This document shows, piece after piece, positions 62,701 through 64,000 of a stretch of DNA of 64,000 nt. The stretch spans positions 152,775,577-152,839,576 of the forward strand of contig CP136065.1 in NCBI GenBank assembly GCA_032622095.1, read 5' to 3'. Both the position numbers and the translations under genes were made by a program. The notes below the pieces were generated by a model. It was not told the origin of the DNA. It saw only the letters and a list, made by a program, of their open reading frames with translations, and searched no databases. This DNA is from Siphonodentalium dalli. Taxonomy: Eukaryota > Mollusca > Scaphopoda > Gadilida > Siphonodentaliidae. How positions within the stretch are numbered: the stretch's first letter is position 1; each line of letters starts with the position of its first letter.

Positions 62701-63453
62701 ATTGGAACCGGCTCCTTGACCACATTGTGATAGTTACAGTTATACCCTGTGCCAATGCATTCTCTTATATATGCGAGTCGACCATAGGTCGCCTCGCATA
62801 TATAAGAGAATGCATTGGCCTAAAAAAATCTTTTTTTTAACACTTTTTACCATTTTTTCTTACATTCTTTAACAATTTTATAATTTTTAATGTGTTAAGC
62901 CAATGCATTCTCTTATATATGCGAGGCGACCTATGGTCGACTCGCATATATAAGAGAATGCATTGGCACAGGGCCCTTCTGTTGGGTAAAGGGTTAATAT
63001 ATTTCCAGTGCACCAATGGCTCAACCCCCGTCACCAGAGAGGATTGTGAAAAAGTGAGTTAATTTATTTTGATCATCCGTGTTGCATTGTTTTGGGTGTA
63101 AGCATATCTTATTTCCAAATCAGATACATACAATAAAACAAACAATAATATAATGAAACAGGCCGGGTGTTGGTGCATATATGGAAATAGAGGATTCGAC
63201 AACGCGCGTTTGTTTTTGCTATAAGTCTTCTCCTCTGTGGTGAATTATTACCCCACATTCAATAAGCGAAGGAGGGGTGGCTAAAGCGGGAAAGGTTGAA
63301 AATTAATACTGCCTCTCGGAAATTAATTATCAATATTATTATAGAGAAAAAAACGGACAGAAAGAGATATGGGTGTATGGCAGGATCTCAAAATATCGGC
63401 CAGTTATGACATGTCGTCTGAAACGTTCGTGTCAAGAACACCGTGTGCAATAA
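20530..63453 (+). CDS. cadherin-like single-pass membrane protein (22 exons, 5' end missing)
   Basis: The joined exons give about 1,337 residues, and all junctions keep frame. Residues 1-159 form an N-terminal domain with a CCG...W...QIWR...FYLVGE pattern. Residues 160-1125 are nine cadherin-like repeats. The last three are closest to canonical, with DVNESP near 903, LNDHTP near 1015, ATDADTGIDGQ and a TGEL. The earlier six are degenerate in calcium-binding motifs, and each is encoded by two exons. The membrane helix is at about 1141-1165 (48194-48268). A 170-residue tail rich in Asn, Lys, Gly and Ser follows, with SPPSPDHK and PPSPERIVKK. Many N-x-S/T sites fit an extracellular part. Cadherin repeats normally act in calcium-dependent adhesion, which is inferred here and not shown. 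No classical catenin-binding tail was seen. The start codon and signal peptide must lie upstream. Confidence 0.85.
20740..23000 (+). other. intron 1, with a retroelement-like insertion
   Basis: It runs from donor gtttgt to acceptor tctttaacag and carries the TSD-flanked element at 21280-21947. The rest is AT-rich with no gene seen. The frames at 20678-20968 and 22213-22443 are intronic. Confidence 0.7.
21280..21947 (-). mobile_element. non-autonomous retroelement-like insertion with 13-bp TSD
   Basis: A perfect 13-bp direct repeat, atatattttggga, flanks the segment (21267-21279 and 21948-21960). Read on the minus strand, it begins tttactagcaggtgaccgga and cttcgtccgggctttgacct, the same end as at position 1. 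It ends with 'caatcgatccagccgttttcc' text (broken here) and an acag-repeat tail (cagacagacagacacacag). The short tandem tail and variable-length TSD fit LINE-type target-primed insertion. No coding frame was recognised. Confidence 0.7.
23001..23067 (+). CDS. cadherin-like gene, exon 2 (phase 1 to 2)
   Basis: It runs from acceptor tctttaacag to donor gtaagt and reads SVASYPTPSADIFVQVGDHY plus G. It continues the N-terminal domain of exon 1. Confidence 0.8.
23068..25987 (+). other. intron 2, containing a 160-bp hairpin
   Basis: Mostly AT-rich. It carries the large palindrome at 24453-24612 and a short GC-richer patch at 25395-25560 with a weak inverted repeat (ctacgcgatgtgac / gtcacgcggtag). 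No coding sequence was seen. Confidence 0.65.
24453..24612. mobile_element. 160-bp near-perfect hairpin (MITE-like)
   Basis: Two 66-base arms, 24453-24518 and 24547-24612, are perfect or nearly perfect inverted copies. They begin gccatcaacgtcgtttttcg and are joined by a 28-base loop. The loop itself is palindromic around 'ccgcgaagcgg'. No coding capacity. Confidence 0.9.
25988..26190 (+). CDS. cadherin-like gene, exon 3 (phase 2 to 1)
   Basis: It runs from acceptor atttccag to donor gtgagt. It reads TGNVAEAKALTGGTWSRDCG, GYVLAADGLGAVVGG, PTTYEMIGFAVDVLLDP and closes the N-terminal domain. The single cysteine may pair with one of the CC pair in exon 1, which is inferred. Confidence 0.85.
26191..27928 (+). 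other. intron 3, with a dispersed repeat
   Basis: It contains an oligo-G tract near 26798 and the repeat at 26806-27060. A (c/g)-rich palindrome 'gggccccgggccc' lies near 27245. No gene was seen. Confidence 0.6.
26806..27060 (+). repeat. dispersed repeat related to 61545-61830
   Basis: Shared ordered phrases are 'caacttttgtcaaaatgttcaacagt', 'aaataggttgaaa', 'ttgaccaacat...tttcctacc', 'tggattgaaatg' and 'gtcaggytrgaaatttccaa', with gaps and substitutions. The copy in intron 20 is in the same orientation. An oligo-G run lies in or beside each copy. Confidence 0.7.
27929..28105 (+). CDS. cadherin-like gene, exon 4 (module 1, exon a)
   Basis: It is 177 bases, phase 1 to 1, from acceptor ttgtacag to donor gtaggt. 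It reads ADPQCGLSIYSTTLLQDLLI and ends AGMPLAVNISTG. It is the first half of cadherin-like repeat 1 and is equivalent to exon 10 in length, phase and the P-C and GMP-x-x-I positions. Confidence 0.85.
28514..28644 (+). CDS. cadherin-like gene, exon 5 (module 1, exon b)
   Basis: 131 bases, phase 1 to 0, donor gtgagt. It reads IIYTTANLTVGTFSGIAGRG and ends CLKFGACSGPDITINFVNH. TTANLT, C...CSG and NH are shared with exon 11. Confidence 0.85.
28645..31064 (+). other. intron 5, with a CAT/ATC microsatellite
   Basis: AT-rich. It contains the trinucleotide repeat at 29574-29793. A 121-codon frame at 30275-30640 has no recognisable protein and no splice context, and is taken as chance. Confidence 0.6.
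29574..29793 (+). repeat. (CAT/ATC/TCG)n trinucleotide microsatellite
   Basis: About 220 bases of catcatcg, caccatcat and related triplets, interrupted but clearly periodic in three. Confidence 0.9.
31065..31260 (+). CDS. cadherin-like gene, exon 6 (module 1, exon c)
   Basis: 196 bases, phase 0 to 1, from acceptor atcttctag to donor gtatga. It reads PILAWFNPADVYLIESTETA, then NGGIDLTPTCIITSTSP, then APFTLTVNGGDAT. It is the first half of cadherin-like repeat 2. The YD-NR--G-DLTPTC signature is repeated in exon 12. Confidence 0.9.
31261..32391 (+). other. intron 6, with an inverted-repeat element
   Basis: It contains a fold-back at 31725-32232. The remainder is AT-rich with no gene. Confidence 0.6.
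31725..32232. mobile_element. about 500-bp inverted-repeat element
   Basis: Gccatgaatctctgtactct and ggctaatcc (31725 onward) pair with ggattaaccagag and tagagattcatggc (32205-32232). The inner pair gggaacttttt / aaaaagttccc also matches (31786 and 32160). No coding capacity was seen. Confidence 0.6.
32392..32562 (+). CDS. cadherin-like gene, exon 7 (module 1, exon d)
   Basis: 171 bases, phase 1 to 1, acceptor tcgatttcag. It reads YDLKFTAAITLEAATQSSYD, then VTIECTDDYSN, then TVTVNITDNAVPDVWNT. It ends repeat 2 with a degenerate cadherin DxNDxxP site. The donor GTAATA is weak. It is equivalent to exon 13, also 171 bases. Confidence 0.85.
32611..33001. mobile_element. piggyBac-like MITE, copy 1, with two hairpins
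   Basis: Flanked by TTAA on both sides (32607-32610 and 33002-33005). Terminal inverted repeats are CCCTTTACCCAACA and TGTTGGGTAAAGGG. Inside are two 67-68-bp palindromes (about 32637-32704 and 32783-32852), each made of ccaatgcattctcttatata tgcgag and its complement and mutually inverted. TTAA target duplication with CCC-starting ends is the hallmark of piggyBac-type transposons. No transposase is present, so it is non-autonomous. It lies 48 bp after the exon 7 donor. Confidence 0.9.
33697..33840 (+). CDS. cadherin-like gene, exon 8 (module 1, exon e)
   Basis: 144 bases, phase 1 to 1, from acceptor cattgcag to donor gtgaag. It reads NVYVEVDARATNVGDTVLTL, then LVNDTEGDAI, then DPTSPFTYTSG. 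It is the first half of repeat 3 and is equivalent to exon 14 (147 bases), which shares VDAR, GD and NDTEGD. Confidence 0.85.
33841..34341 (+). other. intron 8, nothing recognised
   Basis: AT-rich intron of 501 bases. No repeat or gene was seen. Confidence 0.6.
34342..34461 (+). CDS. cadherin-like gene, exon 9 (module 1, exon f)
   Basis: 120 bases, phase 1 to 1, from acceptor taatttcag to donor gtgatc. It reads TKSMTITSMLTAVTAYSFTY, then NVTDKWNADHSVTIIVNVTG. It ends repeat 3 and module 1. Equivalent to exon 15. Confidence 0.85.
34462..37764 (+). other. intron 9, between the two duplicated modules
   Basis: A 3.3-kb AT-rich intron at the boundary of the six-exon duplication. It carries the inverted-repeat element at 36198-37014. 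Frames of 60-odd codons are not supported. Confidence 0.6.
36198..37014. mobile_element. inverted-repeat element with about 205-bp arms
   Basis: Left arm 36274-36480 pairs with right arm 36735-36941. Examples are gtctactgtcgtatagctga against its complement near 36930, and gttagttaaaactccat against the text near 36765. Weaker pairing extends outward to about 36198 and 37014. The 255-base middle part has no coding capacity. Confidence 0.7.
37765..37941 (+). CDS. cadherin-like gene, exon 10 (module 2, exon a); GC donor
   Basis: 177 bases, phase 1 to 1, acceptor tttattcag. It reads CQPECSVNPHSATVYDDFTV and ends NDGMPITINTASG. The next bases are gcaaga, so intron 10 appears to be of the GC-AG class. 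Extending to a later GT would add residues with no counterpart in exon 4, so the GC donor is preferred. Confidence 0.8.
37942..38961 (+). other. intron 10 (GC-AG), nothing recognised
   Basis: An AT-rich intron beginning GCAAGA and ending ttcttag. No repeats or genes were recognised. Confidence 0.55.
38962..39098 (+). CDS. cadherin-like gene, exon 11 (module 2, exon b)
   Basis: 137 bases, phase 1 to 0, donor gtgagt. It reads DITTTANLTSGGNFTTYNIS and ends CLIYGECSGTITVLFKNH. It matches exon 5 at TTANLT, C...CSG and NH and has the same donor sequence. Confidence 0.85.
39099..39820 (+). other. intron 11, nothing recognised
   Basis: A 722-base AT-rich intron ending in acceptor tgctatgcag. No repeat or gene was seen. 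Confidence 0.55.
39821..40016 (+). CDS. cadherin-like gene, exon 12 (module 2, exon c)
   Basis: 196 bases, phase 0 to 1, donor gtaaga. It reads PIVCSLATTSSNLLESTSVA, then FDQNRNAGLDLTPTC, then GGPFSVTVNGGDVT. It has exactly the length and phase of exon 6, with the same DLTPTC and VNGGD blocks. Confidence 0.9.
40017..40953 (+). other. intron 12, nothing recognised
   Basis: A 937-base AT-rich intron. No clear repeat or gene was seen. Confidence 0.55.
40954..41124 (+). CDS. cadherin-like gene, exon 13 (module 2, exon d)
   Basis: 171 bases, phase 1 to 1, from acceptor ctttttcag to donor gtaaat. It reads YDLSYTAASQIMYTITTSYD, then ITFECSDDYG, then TVNILDNDSPVVWNTQ. The DNDSPVVWN matches the exon 7 end and is closer to a cadherin DxNDxxP linker. 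Confidence 0.9.
41125..42446 (+). other. intron 13, with a hairpin element
   Basis: It carries the fold-back at 41455-41616. Otherwise AT-rich, with no gene recognised. Confidence 0.6.
41455..41616. mobile_element. 162-bp hairpin element, GAGGATCTC family copy 1
   Basis: Left arm 'gatatagaggatctccaac' through 'gataaattttattcac' pairs with 'gtgaataaaatttatc' through 'gttggagatcttttatatc'. The loop lies near 41529-41544. It resembles 49513-49670 in its ends and in the inner 'gataaatt' pairing. Confidence 0.8.
42447..42593 (+). CDS. cadherin-like gene, exon 14 (module 2, exon e)
   Basis: 147 bases, phase 1 to 1, from acceptor ctgttacag to donor gtatgt. It reads FICETVDARVINPGDAAINI, then QVNDTEGDYINS, then DPVSAPFTWNGG. 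It is equivalent to exon 8 with one extra codon. Confidence 0.85.
42594..43711 (+). other. intron 14, with small repeats
   Basis: It holds a third copy of 'gagggtgaatttagtgatgct...caccctc' at about 43228-43298. A short inverted pair, 'cggtagaggggcaat' / 'attacccctctacc', lies at about 43477 and 43664. No gene was recognised. Confidence 0.5.
43712..43837 (+). CDS. cadherin-like gene, exon 15 (module 2, exon f)
   Basis: 126 bases, phase 1 to 1, from acceptor attgtttcag to donor gtataa. It reads ATYTLNLVSSLLSTDIAGYE, then FNLVVWDQWNNVT, then CINVTG. It ends repeat 6 and module 2, and the V-D-WN...VNVTG pattern matches exon 9. Confidence 0.85.
43838..45067 (+). other. intron 15, nothing recognised
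   Basis: An AT-rich intron of 1,230 bases. No repeat with clear ends and no gene was seen. Confidence 0.5.
45068..45262 (+). CDS. cadherin-like gene, exon 16 (start of third unit)
   Basis: 195 bases, phase 1 to 1, from acceptor ttccacag to donor gtacgt. It reads INFRPEFQNCPRNETLHEAT, then VAPVDLFLPIVSDKNEV, then LFSVSST. Its position and phase match exons 4 and 10, but the sequence has drifted. It is the first half of cadherin-like repeat 7. Confidence 0.85.
45263..45986 (+). other. intron 16, nothing recognised
   Basis: A 724-base AT-rich intron ending in a strong T-rich acceptor. No repeat or gene was seen. Confidence 0.55.
45987..46204 (+). CDS. cadherin-like gene, exon 17
   Basis: 218 bases, phase 1 to 0, donor gtcagt. 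It reads IDYETTYPTIGGSYITINLT, then VYDGIVPAYDDCQVFIYITD, then VNESPVISP. DYE and DVNESPV are canonical cadherin elements: the LDYE-type and DxNDxxP-type calcium sites. It completes repeat 7 and begins repeat 8. Confidence 0.92.
46205..47557 (+). other. intron 17, with a short hairpin element
   Basis: It carries the hairpin at 46857-46972, a direct repeat of 'gtggttatttcgtcggattttg' text near 47220-47260 and a poly-C run near 47350. No gene was recognised. Confidence 0.55.
46857..46972. mobile_element. 116-bp hairpin element
   Basis: Attactgttat...gtcagtttatcaac pairs with gttgataaactgac...ataacagtaat. The terminal inverted repeats are about 30 bp with a few mismatches. No coding capacity. 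Confidence 0.75.
47558..48297 (+). CDS. cadherin-like gene, exon 18: cadherin repeats 8-9 and membrane helix
   Basis: 740 bases, phase 0 to 2, the largest exon, from acceptor tttccacag to donor gtgtgt. Repeat 8 has ATDLDIPDINN, FAVDTNTGAIYT and LLVDAVDTQG and ends LNDHTPTF. Repeat 9 has ATDADTGIDGQFTYGI, FSMNPTTGELSL, SFDWTHDKTFRISVTAPDDG and GNPTLEG. The helix YGVLIVTLLCCSALALMGCC and five more hydrophobic residues (48194-48268) is followed by basic residues WRR, fitting a type I orientation. The many cysteines at the inner membrane face could be palmitoylated, which is inferred. Unlike the earlier repeats, two whole repeats share one exon. Confidence 0.95.
48890..49027. mobile_element. 138-bp hairpin element
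   Basis: Left arm 'aacggcggtttcaatgtggt' to 'catgaacccc' pairs with 'gggttcatg' to 'accacgttgaatccgccgtt'. Mismatches are few. The terminal inverted repeat begins AACGGCGG. Confidence 0.85.
49513..49670. mobile_element. 158-bp hairpin element, GAGGATCTC family copy 2
   Basis: Tatatagaggatctcac...tctattttatacg...gataaatt pairs, with gaps, with the complement ending 'gtgtgagataccttttatc'. The ends and inner 'gataaatt' steps match the element at 41455-41616. Confidence 0.7.
51100..51240 (+). CDS. cadherin-like gene, exon 19 (cytoplasmic tail)
   Basis: 141 bases, phase 2 to 2, from acceptor ttgttgaag to donor gtgagt. It reads QRNGKNTNRQPRGKNNGRHG, then KSNSMNNENNNAEKKSKGEG. It is low-complexity Asn, Lys and Gly-rich sequence, basic then acidic, and likely disordered. 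The acceptor is weak in pyrimidines, but the frame through both junctions is open. Confidence 0.75.
51989..52125. mobile_element. 137-bp hairpin element
   Basis: Arms of about 62 bases: aggattaactgtcatgtgga to ggtcataacttgt, then the complement ending tccacatgacagttaatcct. One or two mismatches. It lies 140 bp before the larger nested palindrome. Confidence 0.9.
52265..54472. mobile_element. 2.2-kb nested palindrome element
   Basis: The centre is at 53100 (atccaccct t agggtggat). The inner arms pair to about 52785 and 53420, including cgtgtatttggcgttttaca and 'ccaacgcaggggctat' text. Further pairs are 52545-52690 with about 53740-53905 (acattttcgaccat, gttgaatgtatc) and 52265-52440 with about 54300-54472 (ggccacaccaataattgaca). 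The motif agggtggatacacacatgca occurs four times: both outer ends and both sides of the centre. The right arm has extra sequence at about 53420-53700. No transposase was recognised. Confidence 0.8.
54552..54746 (+). CDS. cadherin-like gene, exon 20 (cytoplasmic tail)
   Basis: 195 bases, phase 2 to 2, from acceptor tacttgtag to donor gtaaat. It reads HGQDKEGDGVDGYNDMFYNK, then KSFVTDGSNNYNGSPNYN, then LNSPPSPDHKAHQKMRNIAQ and IWRD. The NSPPSP stretch could be a proline-directed kinase or SH3 site, which is inferred. No known cadherin-tail motif was seen. Confidence 0.85.
56955..58930 (-). pseudogene. decayed copy of a widespread transposon-type protein (minus strand)
   Basis: Read on the minus strand, the parts appear in family order. 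VECKVFDGGALIHLLTPEV and FIPYVMMQLADCRIIDLVLD lie at 58830-58655. A broken EKRGCGIRCKVG follows near 58610. FVTEDDNT, EEADSRLVGHIYHMLQ and SIIVRTVDKDIIVTLL lie at about 58465-58290. ARVCTELI and a cysteine-rich end CKSVCSRCKCSKSKLPCT lie at 57050-56956. I recognise these blocks from a very common uncharacterised repetitive protein of animal genomes (VFDGAA, TREKRGKGIRRKV, HEEADTR, VRTVDTDVV, CxCxxxC end). Its exact name is not known to me. Stops and frameshifts show that it is dead. Confidence 0.7.
58930..59675 (+). pseudogene. second decayed copy of the same protein (plus strand, C-terminal part)
   Basis: Plus-strand fragments are IFHMLQTDNSSIIVHNFDTY, then NLTSVHEARHGIF, then NENRAIYQAGIW, then PAPDFFGWKLIE, then CTELIKCVCKSVCSR and SKLPCTKLCRCGCEK. 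They match, in the same order, the second half of the protein found on the minus strand in the left arm. In-frame stops occur, for example inside the tail. The N-terminal half is absent on this side. Confidence 0.7.
60560..60665. repeat. AT-rich low-complexity stretch
   Basis: Runs of atatat and tatata with 'gtatac' steps. No gene is likely, although one frame is open for 69 codons. Confidence 0.6.
60937..61290. mobile_element. 354-bp TIR element
   Basis: Arms of about 130 bp: tttcaagccctacagtgaaa through tagctccgaagagatagata and cgacgatttacg pair with the complement ending tttcactgtatggcttgaaa. The inner pair 'tataggcaagcatataata' / 'tattatatgcttgcctata' also matches. No coding capacity. 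Confidence 0.8.
61545..61830 (+). repeat. dispersed repeat related to 26806-27060
   Basis: It shares the phrases 'ttcaacagttggaaatttca', 'aataggttgaaaa' and 'gtcaggttggaaatttccaa' with the copy in intron 3. An oligo-G run lies at 61676-61683. Confidence 0.7.
62343..62440. mobile_element. 98-bp hairpin element
   Basis: The terminal inverted repeat aatacctacagtttt is perfect over 15 bases. The next block 'gaatacctgaaa' / 'tttcggtattc' also pairs. Confidence 0.8.
62602..62993. mobile_element. piggyBac-like MITE, copy 2, with two hairpins
   Basis: Same element as 32611-33001 but inverted, and nearly identical over its whole 392 bases. Flanked by TTAA at 62598-62601 and 62994-62997. Internal hairpins lie at about 62751-62819 and 62900-62968. 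Its end lies 15 bases before exon 21. Confidence 0.9.
63009..63053 (+). CDS. cadherin-like gene, exon 21 (45-base microexon)
   Basis: Phase 2 to 2, from acceptor atatttccag to donor gtgagt. It reads APMAQPPSPERIVKK. PPSPERIVKK gives a proline-directed site next to basic residues. The acceptor sits directly after the MITE, so most of its branch-point region must lie in MITE sequence. Confidence 0.75.
63345..63453 (+). CDS. cadherin-like gene, probable last exon
   Basis: Acceptor ttattatag. The open frame reads EKNGQKEIWVYGRISKYRPV, then MTCRLKRSCQEHRVQ, then TAA at 63451-63453. The phase fits exon 21 (AA plus A). The first twenty residues look protein-like. The last fifteen are less convincing, so a donor inside the exon with further exons beyond the window is possible. 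No clear AATAAA follows. An ATTAAA at 63829 is the only nearby candidate. Confidence 0.55.
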
Positions 63454-63598
63454 TTATATTAATTATATGGTAAACTGCAATTGTTGTATCTTCAGAGGGC
63501 CAAATCACACGTTACGTCCGTGTATGAGCTTCGCACTCTGTTATTTTGAAATATATAATGTACCTTAATACATGACGTGAAATTTTCAAAAGAATTAT

Positions 63599-63720
63599 TT
63601 GGGTGTCCCAATAGCAGGAGCGGTTTGATATGAAATTGATTGGGTGTCCCAATACCAGGAGCGGTTTGATATGAAATTGATTGGGTGTCCCAATACCAGG
63701 AGCGGTTTGATATGAAATTG
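63599..63720 (+). repeat. 41-bp tandem repeat, three copies
   Basis: Units start at 63599, 63640 and 63681. Each reads ttgggtgtcccaata then c/g caggagcggtttgatatg, with one base difference between copies 1 and 2. It lies about 150 bp after the stop codon. Confidence 0.9.
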
Positions 63721-64000
63721 TCCTATATAATCTACACTATAATACAGACAGCCAAACTAATTTTTTAACATAATCTGACTTTGTGAATATCCAGTAGTTT
63801 GAGATATTGCAATTTACATGAACACGAAATTAAAGTTATAGTATTAGTTTAATGGACGACGTTTATACTTTATAGCTAACTACATACCACAGCTATATAT
63901 TACCATGGATTCGTGCATGCATGGTACCGATAGTTCTGTACCATAGAACTGCGGGCAGTGTTCGGTTTCTTGTTTATTGATTAATGAGATGCGAAACGCT

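Larger units (their letters stand above)
54747..63008 (+). other. intron 20 (8.3 kb), rich in mobile elements
   Basis: The largest intron. In order it holds the inverted-repeat element with two pseudogenes (55395-60545), AT-rich simple sequence (60560-60660), a TIR element (60937-61290), a dispersed repeat (61545-61830), a small hairpin (62343-62440) and piggyBac-like MITE copy 2 (62602-62993). Confidence 0.75.

Overview
This window comes from an animal nuclear genome. It is AT-rich and intron-rich, and crowded with small inverted-repeat transposons, microsatellites and dispersed repeats. The main gene is a cadherin-like transmembrane protein split over many short exons. The text of the repeats, for example short stretches reading like 'agggagataactcc', resembles marine invertebrates and possibly a lophotrochozoan, but the species cannot be named from the sequence alone.

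Positions 1-20,500 hold no convincing host gene. This part is made of transposon debris. It contains two nearly identical 1.28-kb copies of one segment (906-2185 and 5036-6314), a fold-back element (6264-6505), a 16-bp minisatellite (6684-6984), a decayed MULE-type transposase fragment on the minus strand that is broken by a cluster of perfect palindromes (8036-8851), and a 4-kb element with about 485-bp inverted ends (12907-16863). A three-copy dispersed unit also lies here. One short exon-like block (7419-7490) has the right splice signals and phase to be an upstream exon of the main gene, but that is only a candidate.

Positions 20,530-63,453 are one gene on the plus strand, reconstructed here as 22 exons totalling 4,016 coding bases (about 1,337 residues, start codon and signal peptide missing). 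In order it has an N-terminal domain with a CCG...W...QIWR...YLVGE pattern, nine cadherin-like repeats, one membrane helix and a polar cytoplasmic tail of about 170 residues. All 21 splice junctions keep the frame. Exons 4-9 and exons 10-15 are an ancient tandem duplication: six exons copied as a block, with the same phases and almost the same lengths (177/177, 131/137, 196/196, 171/171, 144/147, 120/126).

The introns hold many mobile elements. The main ones are a retroelement-like insertion with a perfect 13-bp target duplication (21280-21947), a 160-bp hairpin (24453-24612), and two copies in opposite orientation of a piggyBac-like MITE with TTAA target sites and two internal hairpins (32611-33001 and 62602-62993). 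There is also a nested 2.2-kb palindrome (52265-54472). A 5.1-kb inverted-repeat element (about 55395-60545) carries two decayed, oppositely oriented copies of a widespread transposon-type protein with a cysteine-rich C-terminus. The second MITE ends only 15 bp before exon 21, so it probably supplies part of that splice acceptor.
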